This document shows, piece after piece, positions 34,001-41,873 of a stretch of 64,000 nucleotides of DNA (positions are counted from its first letter, which is position 1; each line of letters opens with the position of its first letter). The notes beneath the pieces were generated by a model, which searched no databases, was not told the origin of the DNA, and saw only the letters and a list, made by a program, of their open reading frames with translations. Source of the DNA: Streptomyces sp. NBC_01264 (GTDB lineage Bacteria > Actinomycetota > Actinomycetes > Streptomycetales > Streptomycetaceae); NCBI RefSeq assembly GCF_026340675.1, contig NZ_JAPEOX010000001.1:1984001-2048000 (forward strand), in the 5' to 3' direction. The translations under genes were made by a program, and so were the position numbers.

Positions 34001-34540
34001 GGTCACCAGGCCCAGGCGGGAGGACCAGGAGCCGCCGATGGCCGATGAGAAGGAGTCGTAATTGACCTCGACCTTGGCGTTGCCGGGGGTGGCGGCGGTG
34101 GCGGTGAACAGGACACCGGTGATGCCCGCCTTGCGGGCCGCCTGCTGGTCCAGCACCCGCACCGTGGCCTGGCCGGACGCCGTTGCGGCCGAGCGGGCGG
34201 TTTTGGCCGGAGCGCCGAGGGCCACCAGGGAGTCGGCGGCCGGGGCGCTGCTCACGTCGCTCTTGAGGGTGGTGGCCTTGGGCCACGTGTTCTTCGGGTT
34301 GGCCTTCGCGCGGTCGGCCTGGGCCTTGTCCTCGGCCTTCAGCTTGGCGATCAGTTCGGCCGAGGCCGTCGTAGGAACCGGTGCCGAGGTGACCTTGGCG
34401 GGCCGGTGCTGCGGGCTCGACGGGCGGCCAGGCGCGTCTGCTGCGCTGGCGAGGGGTGCGATCGAGCCTGTTATCGACACGGCCAAGGCGAGGACTCCGA
34501 TGATCGGTGTTCTCGCCAACAGACTTCTCTTTTTTGACAC
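28022..34540 (-). CDS. Secreted RHS/YD-repeat protein with variable C-terminal tip, 2172 aa
   Basis: The GTG at 34540 follows CAGGAGTTTCT and gives a signal peptide (KKRSLLARTPIIGVLALAVS, cleavage near ASAADA). Residues about 250-400 resemble the SpvB-like start of Tc/RHS shells (SYPITVPPAAAGPVPPLALS). Some 1400 residues of YD-type repeats follow (TYDVLGRPLSATDAAGNTST). The conserved RHS core ends LSVDPLLELGRHQTLNGYTY, then NNPLAFSDPTG at about residue 1941. The last 231 residues are the variable tip. They hold a hydrophobic stretch (TIIGFAAGVGCAIAIASVAG, continuing for about 18 more) and then an Ala/Glu helix ending FYRYYM, with no recognised nuclease motif. Expected role: contact-dependent toxin or surface protein. 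Confidence 0.88.
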   Translation of the reverse strand: MSKKRSLLARTPIIGVLALAVSITGSIAPLASAADAPGRPSSPQHRPAKVTSAPVPTTASAELIAKLKAEDKAQADRAKANPKNTWPKATTLKSDVSSAPAADSLVALGAPAKTARSAATASGQATVRVLDQQAARKAGITGVLFTATAATPGNAKVEVNYDSFSSAIGGSWSSRLGLVTLPACALTTPEKPECRTTTPVASSNDLKSHELSATVTVAGAEPAAKGSVLLRAQGSPPSTPLLSAASSVPTVLAAMATSADSTSGAGDYKATPLASSSTWEAGASSGAFSWSYPITVPPAAAGPVPPLALSYSSGSIDGRTGNTNNQGSQVGEGFDLTSSYIERKYGSCVDDAQTDKYDLCWKYDNASLVLNGQANELVKDPSDATGNTWRLKNDDATKVIRGHGAGSTDDGDTATDPNDTDGEFWKVTTGNGTTYTFGLNKLPGAPADTETNSVWTAPVFGDDEGEPGYKKSGSFSGRAVQQAWRWNLDLVQDLQGNASTYWYTKEGNYYAKNGDKTTLGAYTRGGYLKEIKYGQRADALFTGIASGRVGFTYAERCESDCSSLTEDTADNWPDVPFDTICASTATDCTSTGPSFFTRKRLSNITTQVWSTALTPDAFADVDSYALVSGYTAPVNLNDPSERSLVLKSITRTGKNGTDLSLDPVDLVYDNRPNRVDVPGDNILPINRPRIRTITSETGATTTVTLSDPECVSGTKMPAAEDDNADATRPCYPVKWKPNGGATKLGWFHKYRVTNVTTKDAVTAATVSTSYEYEKPGWRYNDDPMTKEKDRTWSSWRGYGRVTTYTGAGSNRSKTTNVYMQGMYGDKTADPKVTRTNKVPVIDIDGAGPIATADSTDYDQLAGFLRQSVTYNGSTIIGSSLNYPVYTNTATQNVYKMTDAGQVAKDGDGKPIVDKTIVASRVRNSRAHEYTYLTASDSFRRTQTDYSYDDYGMIERVYALGDHAKIGDETCTNTWYARNPAVGLTSLVSRTRTVAQACTDADGNDLTDDKLTLSSSLTSRGDVISDTASVYDDATVTGWKDGRVPTKGLATWTGRAKAYPAASGTSPRTPAEADGWQKLSSTTYDVLGRPLSATDAAGNTSTTAYTPATVGPLTAIVSVTPTLESNGQQHRTYAYFDPAHGSKIKTEDANAKITTSAYDALGRITGTWLNNRSQAGGETPNIKYGYSFKRGSSPWTSVTQLKHDNTTYRTPVYSIADSLLRPLQTQTLSPNGGRILTDTRYDSRGLAYDTYADAWDDKNAPDGDYDSVTAGGPFPQTKTSFDGAGRPTTAELWVNGAKKWSTTTSYTGDSVATSAPDGGTAARTITDTLGRTTETRTYSGEQPDDSAYGATLGTAYTSVKYTLTRDGKPAAVTGPDSSKWSYTYDIYGRQRTATDPDNGTTTTHYTSLDQVSSTDDARGTTLLYSYDELGRKTDLWQTSRTDANKLAAWTYDTLLRGSPAAAIRYVGGTGGKAYTKKVAAYDYLGRPSKTELTLPDDEPLVTSGAVNATIAFSTNLWEDGTVSSTSEPAAGGLSSETITTDYNSYLLPDGLSGTSGYVQSVGYSPLGRLETMKLSRSGALGVQDVDIANTFEEGTGRLKATTVYEPTHGLVQDSTYKHDDAGNVTSIFDKATVSGASAADYQCFTYDGQRRVTEAWTPKTADCASTGRTTSNLGGPASYWKSYTYNAGGQRASETTHTSSSTTNRTYCYGTTRKHALVSSTTGTDCTGVADQYTYDESGNTTKRLRSPSSSDSQTLTWNSENELSKLVEGTESTSYLYDADGELLIRRNTSGEAVLYVGGTEVHLEGTKKWANRYYTLGGQRVAVRSNETGTSKVSFLAGDHHGTGSVAIDSGDEQTVSKRYITPFGAPRGDSVGTWPDDKRFLGKSADTNTGLTHIGAREYDPYAGQFLSVDPLLELGRHQTLNGYTYGGNNPLAFSDPTGEALEECASGMYTCSNRGTEVTGFGNNYERNVGASGGTVSPEWVTQQNRNRNACRNDPDCSRTQPSGKGGSDSKSEVAAKVRAASQEIERHNGVLGWLADASKSAISSGIDWAKTHKTTIIGFAAGVGCAIAIASVAGAAACAVIAGTAVGLGAWQVNDPGSIDMDKAASYVQQGTTGGTLGLGIGGPIRATAEKYIASRAAKAAAEVAETAERLAVEVAQKADDEFYRYYM

Positions 34541-34635
34541 AGAAACTCCTGAAGCGGACGAGCCGCGGTGTGGACAGGTAGAGGTGCGTGCGGGCCGGCG
34601 ACGGGTACGCGCAGCGGCCACTCAGTGCATATGGG

Positions 34636-34676
34636 CCGAGTGGCCGGGGTCGCGCGAGGCGACCCCGGCCACTCGG
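34636..34676 (-). terminator. 18-bp hairpin between LamG and RHS genes
   Basis: A perfect 18-bp stem (34636-34653 with 34659-34676) around GCGAG lies 43 bases after the LamG stop codon. It separates the LamG gene from the RHS gene, which has its own ribosome binding site. Confidence 0.8.
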
Positions 34677-34719
34677 TACAGGCGCCGGCTGCCAGTTGGA
34701 GGCAGGGGGCGTGTTCGGT

Positions 34720-37700
34720 CTAGGTGAAGTCCTTGACCTGTTCGGCGTCGATCATGGCTCCGGTCCATACGCGGACGTCGTTGATCGTCCCGGGCAGGTA
34801 GTTGCCCCAGGCGTCGTTGACGAGTCCCTTGCCGACCGCGAAGGTCGTGCTGCCCGACTCGGTGGCGTAGAAGTCGTCACGGTCGGAGACGTAGTTGCCG
34901 TCGACGTACAGCTTCAGACGGTTGTCCTGGGCGTTGTGGACGACGGTGACCTGGACGGAGGTGTCGAGCTCGGCGCGGGCCGGGCTCACCGACCAGGTGC
35001 CGGTGCCATCGGAGTTGAGGCGTCCGAAGTACCAGTTGCCGATGACGGAGGTCACCAGCTCACCGGTGTCGGGGTGGTGGCTGGTCTCGGTGGCGACCTT
35101 CTTGAACCACACGCCCCACGCGGCCCCGCCGGCATTGCGCTGGCCAAGGACCTGCGCGATGTACCCGTTGGGCTTGGTCGCGAGCTTCGCCGAGTCGAGC
35201 TCGACTTCGGCGGTCGCGGTGAACGAGCCCATCTCGTCGACGATGGGTCCTGCCGCGTATCCGTCGCCGGTGGTCCCGTTGAGGACCAGCTTTCCGCCGG
35301 CGATGGTCGCTCCCGAGGAGATGGTCAGGTCGCGGCCGTAGCCGGAGGTGTCCGTCAGGGCGCCCCCGGCGACGGTGTCGGGGTTCCAGCGGGCCGAGAG
35401 CTCGACCATGTTGCGGCCGGTGGTCTTGTCGTGCATCTGCACGTCGGCCCGCAGCGACTCCGCGCTCAGGTCGGACTGCCACACGGTCATCTCGTCGATG
35501 AGGCCGGGGAAGTCGTTGGTCCAGTCACCGCGGTACTTGTTGCGCCCGATGGTCAAAGGCCCCGTCGCGGCGATCGGCTTGAAGTCCGAGGGCAGGTCGA
35601 TGCCCTCCTGGAAATCGCCGTTGATGTAGAGGCGCAGCCGCTTGGCAACCCTGTCGTACACGACTGCGACATGCGTCCACACCTTGGGAACGGTCTTCGC
35701 CTTGGCGTTCACGACGTACTTGATGCCGTTGGAGTTGGTGTCGTCCGTGGTGGGCAGCGCGGCCGACCAGGTTCCGTTCGCGCGGTGGGTGATGTTGACG
35801 GCGCTCATGTACTCGCCGGCGACACCCGCCATGGAGAACGTCTTGTCGACACGGTCGGGACGCACCCAGGCCGCGATGGTGAAGGACTCCTGGGTGTTGA
35901 TCACGGGACCGGAGGTCGCCGCGTAGTCATCGACACCGTCGAGCTTCAGAGCCGTGTCCTCCTGCTCGATACCGGAGAGCCAGCCCCGGCGACCGTCCGT
36001 GGGACGGGTCGCGCCGTTGCGCAGATCGGCCGGGTCGGGCCGGACGTCCTTGTTCGCGGTGTCCTTGGCGTCGTCACCGGACATGTCGTAGAAGTTCCAG
36101 TGCGCGACGGGATCGGGATCCTCGTTGACCGCGAACCGGAACGTCGCCTGCTCGCCGAGACGTCCGCCGTTGACGTCGTCCAGGCCCTTGACGTACAGCG
36201 TGTTCAGCCCCGCGTGGTGCGGGGTGATGTCGAGGGACGCGGCGGCCGCGGCCGTCACGTAGGTCCACTCGCTCTCGTCGTCCAGCTTGTACTTGTACTT
36301 GACGACCTTGGAGTCCTCACCCACGGCCGAACGGAAGGTGAACTTGCCCGACAGGCCCGGCTTGCCGCCCGCCGTGCAGGTGCTCGAGGTGCACTCGTCG
36401 TAGAGACCGCCGGTCGAAATCCGCGGCTTCTTCGGAGCGGAGGAGTCCAACTTGAAGTAGCAGGTCACATACGGGCTGCCCGCGGTCGCCGCGTTGGCGG
36501 CGAAGGACCGGGTCCAGGTGAGCATCCGGTAGGTCTTGCCGTCCTGAAGGGTCGGCATCAGCTCCGGCTCGGCACGCACCGAGGCATTGGCCCCGTAGTA
36601 GCTGTTGCTGGGACTGTCGATGAACGGACCGCTGCTGACCGTGGTCCAGTTCGCCCCGTCCTGCCTGTCGACACGGAAGGCGATGCGCAGACGCGCCTCC
36701 GCCTCACCGCCCCGCTGGACCTCGGTGGTGGCACGCAGCTCGGGCGTGCTGTCCGCGATGGTCGTCGCGTCACCGATCGTCTTCTCGCACGGAGTGTCGT
36801 CGATGCTCTGAGCAGTGGGGGTGGCCGGGTCGCTGATGTAGTCCACCGAAAGCGCCGCATCGTTGCGGAAACGCTTCCAGGCGCTGGTGTCGCCCTCGTT
36901 CTCCGCACGCAGCTCCAGCGTCAGCGGAGCACTGCCGGTGGCCCAGGCGGCCACCGTCGACGTCAGGTTCTCGTCCCCCTCGTCGGGGTTGTCGTTGAAC
37001 TCGATCGGCGCGGCCGGAGAGTTCGGGTCACACGAAGAACCCCGGCCCGCGGACACCAGACGGTCGCCCATCAGGTCCAGGTAGGCCGGCTTGGTCCCCC
37101 AGGTCGTCGACTTGGTGAACCTGCCCGCCGTCCGCACGAGCCACACATTGCGCGGCTCGCACTGGAAGGACCACGGCTCCGTGACCGTGAACGTCGCGTC
37201 CAGGACCCGCTTACCGCGCAGGTTGTCCGGCGTGAACTGGAAGTAGAGCCGCTGCACGTATCCCGGACCGCAGTAGTAGCCGCCCCACGAACCGCACTCG
37301 CCGACACCCTTGCCGAGCTTGTCCTCGCCGTTCTCCCAGGCGTAGTCCTCATACCCGTCATTGCGCAGCAGGAGGCGCTCGACGCTCTCGTCCGCGTTCA
37401 CCGACGGGTCGATGTACAGCGGGAAGGCCGCAGGATCCTTCTGCGCCATCAGCTTGGCGTCGGGGACCACGGTCAGGCTCTTGGCGTCCACCGCCAGGGG
37501 CATGGTCGCCGTCTGGTCACCGAGACCGGGACCATCGAACGGCGACTTCTGGTCCGTGCCCGCCCCGGCCACGGGGCCGGTCGTTTCCGCCGGCGCCGCG
37601 GCGCGGCTGTTCAGCAGGACCGAGGGCGACTTCGCCGCTGCGGGAGCAGGCGCCGTCTCAGGGCCGGCCGAGTCCCACATCCGGGCCGGCGGCGCCTCGA

Positions 37701-38391
37701 AGACCGCCTGGCCGTCGCTGTTGCGGGCCGTCAGCCCGTTCTCCTTGGTCCCGGAGACGTCCAGACCCTTGGAGTTCAGCGCGAACTTGACTTCCTTCAG
37801 CGCCGGACTCGCCGCGGCCTGCGGCGTCTTCACGACGAGGACCTCGCGGAAACCCTCCACCGTGGCCGTCATACGAAGGTCGACGCCCGGCAGAACCTCC
37901 GAATAGGTGGCACTGGCCCCCTCGAGCTTCGGCTTCGGCAGGGCCTTGCCCCAGCCCAGGCCGAGGGTGCGGCCGCCCCGCTCGATCTTCACCAGGTCCG
38001 ACTTGCTACCGCCACCCGAGAAGCTCAGACCCACGAGGGCGGCCTTCGGCCCCACCGTTCCGTCCGGGCGGGTCACCAACGTCGCGTCGGGCTCCACCCA
38101 GGCACCACCGGCGCCCTTCACGCGCACCGGCACGACCGACTGGACCAGACGGAACGACTTCCCGTCCGGATTCGCGAAGGTCGTGGTGAACTCCGAACGC
38201 TCACCCACCACCTCAACACGCTGACCGCTCTTCGCGGCCTTCTTCAGCGCTTGCTGCCCCTCCGGAAGCGGAGCTTCCGCGGCAACTGCCTTTGCCTCAA
38301 GGCCATATGCGGGTGAAACTCCGACAAGCAGAGCCACACCAATTGCAACACTCAGAGCACGGCGAAGCCGTCTCTGTTCTCTTCCTGACAC
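34720..38391 (-). CDS. Secreted LamG-domain protein, 1223 aa
   Basis: The GTG at 38391 (VSGREQRRLRRALSVAIGVA) has GGTGGG upstream and yields a signal peptide ending near SPAYG. The middle has a DNRLG-type beta-rich region (FQFTPDNLRGKRVLDATFTV, close to DNRLRE-domain proteins). Two concanavalin/LamG domains follow: about 820-1000 (YAATSGPVINTQESFTIAAW through DEMTVWQSDLSAE) and about 1050-1220 (FTATAEVELDSAKLATK through NDVRVWTGA). It lies 179 bases upstream of the RHS gene on the same strand, a pairing often seen in actinomycetes. It may help display or bind carbohydrate for the RHS protein. No enzymatic motif was found. Confidence 0.85.
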   Translation of the reverse strand: MSGREQRRLRRALSVAIGVALLVGVSPAYGLEAKAVAAEAPLPEGQQALKKAAKSGQRVEVVGERSEFTTTFANPDGKSFRLVQSVVPVRVKGAGGAWVEPDATLVTRPDGTVGPKAALVGLSFSGGGSKSDLVKIERGGRTLGLGWGKALPKPKLEGASATYSEVLPGVDLRMTATVEGFREVLVVKTPQAAASPALKEVKFALNSKGLDVSGTKENGLTARNSDGQAVFEAPPARMWDSAGPETAPAPAAAKSPSVLLNSRAAAPAETTGPVAGAGTDQKSPFDGPGLGDQTATMPLAVDAKSLTVVPDAKLMAQKDPAAFPLYIDPSVNADESVERLLLRNDGYEDYAWENGEDKLGKGVGECGSWGGYYCGPGYVQRLYFQFTPDNLRGKRVLDATFTVTEPWSFQCEPRNVWLVRTAGRFTKSTTWGTKPAYLDLMGDRLVSAGRGSSCDPNSPAAPIEFNDNPDEGDENLTSTVAAWATGSAPLTLELRAENEGDTSAWKRFRNDAALSVDYISDPATPTAQSIDDTPCEKTIGDATTIADSTPELRATTEVQRGGEAEARLRIAFRVDRQDGANWTTVSSGPFIDSPSNSYYGANASVRAEPELMPTLQDGKTYRMLTWTRSFAANAATAGSPYVTCYFKLDSSAPKKPRISTGGLYDECTSSTCTAGGKPGLSGKFTFRSAVGEDSKVVKYKYKLDDESEWTYVTAAAAASLDITPHHAGLNTLYVKGLDDVNGGRLGEQATFRFAVNEDPDPVAHWNFYDMSGDDAKDTANKDVRPDPADLRNGATRPTDGRRGWLSGIEQEDTALKLDGVDDYAATSGPVINTQESFTIAAWVRPDRVDKTFSMAGVAGEYMSAVNITHRANGTWSAALPTTDDTNSNGIKYVVNAKAKTVPKVWTHVAVVYDRVAKRLRLYINGDFQEGIDLPSDFKPIAATGPLTIGRNKYRGDWTNDFPGLIDEMTVWQSDLSAESLRADVQMHDKTTGRNMVELSARWNPDTVAGGALTDTSGYGRDLTISSGATIAGGKLVLNGTTGDGYAAGPIVDEMGSFTATAEVELDSAKLATKPNGYIAQVLGQRNAGGAAWGVWFKKVATETSHHPDTGELVTSVIGNWYFGRLNSDGTGTWSVSPARAELDTSVQVTVVHNAQDNRLKLYVDGNYVSDRDDFYATESGSTTFAVGKGLVNDAWGNYLPGTINDVRVWTGAMIDAEQVKDFT

Positions 38392-39012
38392 TAACCCACC
38401 CCAGAAGAAGGATGAGGACCTCCCCGGCCCCCATGGCGGCGATACGCACAGCGCGCCGCACACCAGAGGCTAAACATTTGATGAGAATCGATCAACACAT
38501 AGTTGACGGGGTTCTTGATCACGTTTGGCTGAATTTGCACCCACAATTGACGCTCCATCACCGGCGGGGGAATTATGCCGAATATGGACACACCGGTGAA
38601 TCTCTCCGCAGTTTTTCGAGTAAAACTTTCTGCCGACCGACCGAACCCCGACCTCACCGAAGTCTCATCAGGCAAAGGCGGGGTTCCGATTCGCCCGACT
38701 ATGGAAGGAATGCCATGCGCATGACATAGCGGCATTGGATTCACAATCCGCTTCGAAATTTCCGACCTCAGCACATTTCCACGGTGCGATGGAGTCTGCC
38801 CCTCGATGCGTGAATCCATCCGACCGGTTTAAATCCTTCCGGGGCCGCTGCCGTGCCGATTGCCCGACGCGGGTCCCTGGGAACCGGGATCACGATCCAT
38901 CAGATCCGGCGATTTCCCCTCTACCGTGCGACTCATGTGAGCCTCGCCGCCAATGAGTTGATCCCCGCCCGTACATCCGCCTCGGCCGGACCGGCCGGAC
39001 CGGCCGGGCCGT
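38392..39012. other. AT-richer intergenic region upstream of LamG gene
   Basis: About 620 bases with markedly more A and T than the surroundings (especially 38460-38640 and 38730-38850). No convincing gene is seen. A minus-strand frame at 38391-38819 lacks a start context and codon bias. It is probably the promoter region of the LamG-RHS pair. Confidence 0.4.
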
Positions 39013-39639
39013 TCAGGGGGCGTACGTTTCGCCGCCCTCGGTCAGGGTGGCACTGCCCGCCGTGCTGTCGGCGAGCCAGGCCCCGAAGGCGGGCAGGTCG
39101 GCCTCGGGGAGGGCCACCTCGATCTCCACGGCGGCCCCGTAGCGCACGCCGAGGACGGTCCTGCCGGTGGAGCGCAGGTCGTTCTCGGTCTTGCCGGCCC
39201 GCTGGTGGTCGACGGTGACGGTGACCAGCCGGTACCGGTGCCGGGTCACGGTGCCGAGCACGTCCAGCGCCTCCCCGACGACCCCGCCGTAGGCGCGGAT
39301 GAGCCCGCCGGCGCCGAGCTTCACGCCGCCGTAGTAGCGGGTGACGACGGCGACCGCGTAGCGGATGTCCCGGCGCGTGAGCATCTGCAGCATCGGCACC
39401 CCGGCGGTGCCACCCGGCTCGCCGTCGTCGCTGGCCTTCTGCACGGAGGCGTCGGCGCCGATCACGTAGGCGTAGCAGTTGTGCGAGGCGGTGAGGTGCT
39501 CCTTGCGGATCCGTGCGACGAACTCCTGCGCCTCCCGCTCGGTCGCCGCGGGCGCGAGCGCGCACAGGAACCGGGAGCGGTTGATCTCGGACTCGTGCAC
39601 ACCCTCACGGGCCACCGTCACGTACTGGTCTGCCTTCAC
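39013..39639 (-). CDS. YigZ/IMPACT-family protein, 208 aa
   Basis: The N-terminal UPF0029 domain is clear: FLCALAPAATEREAQEFVAR, then SHNCYAYVIG and DDGEPGGTAGVPML, with RYYGGVKLGAGGLIRAY. A ferredoxin-like C-terminal domain follows (about 135-208). Family members are related to eukaryotic IMPACT and may act on translation or nucleic acids; the biochemical role is not settled. Length is typical. The ATG at 39639 has GGGTGAAGGC upstream. It is divergent from the CoA-binding gene across about 100 bases. Confidence 0.92.
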   Translation of the reverse strand: MKADQYVTVAREGVHESEINRSRFLCALAPAATEREAQEFVARIRKEHLTASHNCYAYVIGADASVQKASDDGEPGGTAGVPMLQMLTRRDIRYAVAVVTRYYGGVKLGAGGLIRAYGGVVGEALDVLGTVTRHRYRLVTVTVDHQRAGKTENDLRSTGRTVLGVRYGAAVEIEVALPEADLPAFGAWLADSTAGSATLTEGGETYAP

Positions 39640-39741
39640 CCGTCCACCCTACGGGGAATCCGACATGCGTCTTTTCTGTTGATCGAGCTGGCGGCAATCA
39701 GCGGTCAGACGGAGCAGGACCAGCAGCAGGAGGCGGCACGC

Positions 39742-40146
39742 GTGTACGGCGATCCGGGAACCATCCGCAAGATCCTCACCGAGCTCGGCGACACCTGGGC
39801 CGTGGTGGGCCTGTCCAACAACCAGGACCGGGCCGCGTACCGCGTGGCCGAGGCCCTCCAGCGGTACGGCAAGCGCGTGGTCCCCGTGCACCCCAAGGCC
39901 GAGACGGTCCACGGCGAGCAGGGCTACCCCTCGCTGGCGGCGATCCCCTTCAAGGTGGACGTGGTGGACGTCTTCGTGAACAGCGCCCTCGCGGGCGCCG
40001 TCGCCGACGAGGCCGTCGCGAAGGGGGCGGAGGCCGTCTGGTTCCAGCTGAACGTGGTCGACGAGGCCGCGGCCGCCCGTACCCGCGCGGCCGGCCTGGA
40101 CATGGTCATGGACCGCTGCCCGGCGATCGAGATCCCCGCCCTCTGA
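39742..40146 (+). CDS. CoA-binding (YccU-type) protein, 134 aa
   Basis: The GTG at 39742 (VYGDPGTIRKILTEL) is preceded by AGGAGG with good spacing; longer in-frame readings upstream belong to the opposite strand's gene. The sequence is a single Rossmann-like CoA-binding domain: WAVVGLSNNQDRAAYRVAE, VVPVHPKAETVHGEQGYPSL, and the C-terminal MDRCPAIEIP motif. These small proteins bind CoA and may be regulators; the enzymatic role is unknown. It stands alone between a divergent and a convergent gene. Confidence 0.9.
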   Translation: MYGDPGTIRKILTELGDTWAVVGLSNNQDRAAYRVAEALQRYGKRVVPVHPKAETVHGEQGYPSLAAIPFKVDVVDVFVNSALAGAVADEAVAKGAEAVWFQLNVVDEAAAARTRAAGLDMVMDRCPAIEIPAL

Positions 40147-40261
40147 GGCCAGAACGGCCCAAACGGTACGAATACCTGCCTGGCGGATGGCTCCGTGACC
40201 GCCGGGAGGCGTGGCGTGGCCGCGGCCTGGGGGTCGGCGGCCCGCGCCGACCCCTCCGCGG

Positions 40262-40843
40262 TCACGCGTGGGCGGTCACCGGCGGGATGGAGACCGCCAT
40301 GGTCATCTCCATCGGACCGGGCCCCTCGTTGCGGTAGGCGTGCGCGGCGTCCGCCTCGAAGGAGACGGCTCCGCCGGCCGGTACGGCGTACGTCTCGTCC
40401 GCGACCACCAGCGTCAGCTCGCCCACCGTGACGTGCAGCATCTCGAAGGTGCCCGGCGGGTGCGGGTCCGAGACCGTCCCCTCGCCCGGCTCCAGTCGGT
40501 AGGTCCACATCTCCACCGGCCCGCGCCGGTCGTCGCCGAGCAGCATGCTCGCGCCGCTGCCGCCCTCGGTGGACCACATCCGCACCCCTTGCCCCGGCAG
40601 CACCACCTGCACCCGTGGACCGCGGTCGTGGTCGAGCAGGGTGGTGATGCTCACGCCGAGCGCGTCGGCGAGTTTGACCGTCGTGCCGACACTGGGGTTC
40701 GTACGGGCCTGCTCGATCTGGATGATCATGCCGCGGCTCACCCCCGCACGCGCGGCAAGGGCCTCCAGGGTGAACCCGCGCTCCGCGCGCCAGCGCTTGA
40801 GGTTGCGGCCGAGCGCCTGGGTGAGCTGCTCGAGATCCGACAC
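40262..40843 (-). CDS. XRE-family regulator with C-terminal cupin, 193 aa
   Basis: The GTG at 40843 (VSDLEQLTQALGRNL) follows GGAGGGACTG; a further upstream ATG lacks such a site. An N-terminal helix-turn-helix (LKRWRAERGFTLEALAARAG, then VSRGMIIQIEQART) and a C-terminal cupin (about 110-190, with PGTFEMLHVTVGEL and VPAGGAVSFEADAAHAY) form the common MerR/XRE-cupin sensor arrangement. It is divergent from an EamA exporter gene with phased repeats between them, so it probably controls that exporter in response to a small ligand. Confidence 0.92.
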   Translation of the reverse strand: MSDLEQLTQALGRNLKRWRAERGFTLEALAARAGVSRGMIIQIEQARTNPSVGTTVKLADALGVSITTLLDHDRGPRVQVVLPGQGVRMWSTEGGSGASMLLGDDRRGPVEMWTYRLEPGEGTVSDPHPPGTFEMLHVTVGELTLVVADETYAVPAGGAVSFEADAAHAYRNEGPGPMEMTMAVSIPPVTAHA

Positions 40844-40906
40844 CAGTCCCTCCACTCCGTACAATATTTTGGATGACAGGGTCCAACAGGCTGAACTATT
40901 GTGCGC

Positions 40907-40938
40907 TGTACTTCACGTGTACTTCATCGTGTACTCCA
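40907..40938. promoter_or_regulatory. Three phased TGTACTYCA repeats
   Basis: TGTACTTCA (40907), TGTACTTCA (40918) and TGTACTCCA (40930) recur at 11 and 12 bases, with a fourth partial copy TGTACTGCG at 40952. They sit between the XRE-cupin gene and the EamA exporter, overlapping the likely exporter promoter. Repeats on one face of the helix suggest cooperative binding, plausibly by the adjacent XRE protein. Confidence 0.55.
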
Positions 40939-40969
40939 CCGTTCAACGCACTGTACTGCGAGGCCCGCC

Positions 40970-41839
40970 ATGACCGCCCTCTTCGCCTTGGCCACCGCCG
41001 CCCTGTGGGGACTGGCCGACTTCGGCGGAGGGCTGCTCACCCGCCGGATACCGGCCCTCACGGTGGTCGTGGCCTCCCAGGTCCTCGCCGTCCTCGTGCT
41101 GGGTGCGGTGGTCCTGGGCACCGGCGCCTGGCGGGAGGCCGGACCACAGCTGTGGTTCGCGGTGGGGGCGGGGCTGGTCGGCCCGGTCGCGATGTTCAGC
41201 TTCTACAAGGCGCTCGCCCTCGGCCCGATGGGCGTGGTCTCCCCGCTCGGATCCCTCGGCGTGGTGGTGCCGATGGCCGCGGGCCTCCTTCTGGGCGAGC
41301 GGCCGGGTGCCGCCCAGCTCGCCGGGATCGCGGTGGCCGTCGTGGGCATCGTCCTCGCGGGCGGACCCGAACTGCGCGGCGCCCCCGTCCAGCGCCAGGC
41401 CGTCGTCCTCACCCTCGTCGCGGCCTTCGGCTTCGGCGCGGTGATGGCCCTGATCGCCCCCGCCTCCTCCACCGTGCCGGGCCTGTTCCTCGCCCTGTTC
41501 GTCCAGCGCGTCACCAACGTCACCGTCGGCGGCACGGCCCTGTGGGTGCGGACCCGGCGCGGAGTTCCGGCCCTCCCGGCGGGTACGGACGGCCGGCGGA
41601 TCCTCTGGACGCTGCTGCCGGCGCTGGCCTTCGTCGGCCTCGCCGACGTCGCGGCGAACGGCACCTACTCCATCGCCGCCCAGCACGGTCCGGTCACCAC
41701 CGCCGCCGTGCTCTCCTCCCTGTACCCGGTGATCACCGCCCTGGCCGCCTTCGCCGTCCTCAAGGAACGCCTGCGCCCCGTCCAGGCGGCGGGCGCGGGC
41801 CTGGCCCTGGCGGGCACGGTCCTCCTGGCGGCGGGCTAG
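40970..41839 (+). CDS. EamA/DMT-family transporter, 289 aa
   Basis: The ATG at 40970 (MTALFALATAALWGLADFGG) has GCGAGG upstream. There are ten hydrophobic helices in two repeats of five, each repeat ending near a conserved PLGS/YPVITALAAF(A)VLKERL motif, which is the drug/metabolite transporter layout. It probably exports a small metabolite or drug. It is divergent from an XRE-cupin regulator whose putative operator lies just upstream. Confidence 0.9.
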   Translation: MTALFALATAALWGLADFGGGLLTRRIPALTVVVASQVLAVLVLGAVVLGTGAWREAGPQLWFAVGAGLVGPVAMFSFYKALALGPMGVVSPLGSLGVVVPMAAGLLLGERPGAAQLAGIAVAVVGIVLAGGPELRGAPVQRQAVVLTLVAAFGFGAVMALIAPASSTVPGLFLALFVQRVTNVTVGGTALWVRTRRGVPALPAGTDGRRILWTLLPALAFVGLADVAANGTYSIAAQHGPVTTAAVLSSLYPVITALAAFAVLKERLRPVQAAGAGLALAGTVLLAAG

Positions 41840-41873
41840 CCCGTCTCTTTCGCCAAAGCGACAGACACGGCCC

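Noticed and set aside
34588..38316. 1242-codon plus-strand frame opposite the LamG gene
   Set aside because: No signal, domain or start context, and it covers the LamG gene and the intergenic hairpin; a shadow frame.
38391..38819. 142-codon minus-strand frame upstream of the LamG gene
   Set aside because: No good ribosome binding site, poor codon bias, and it overlaps the likely promoter of the LamG gene.
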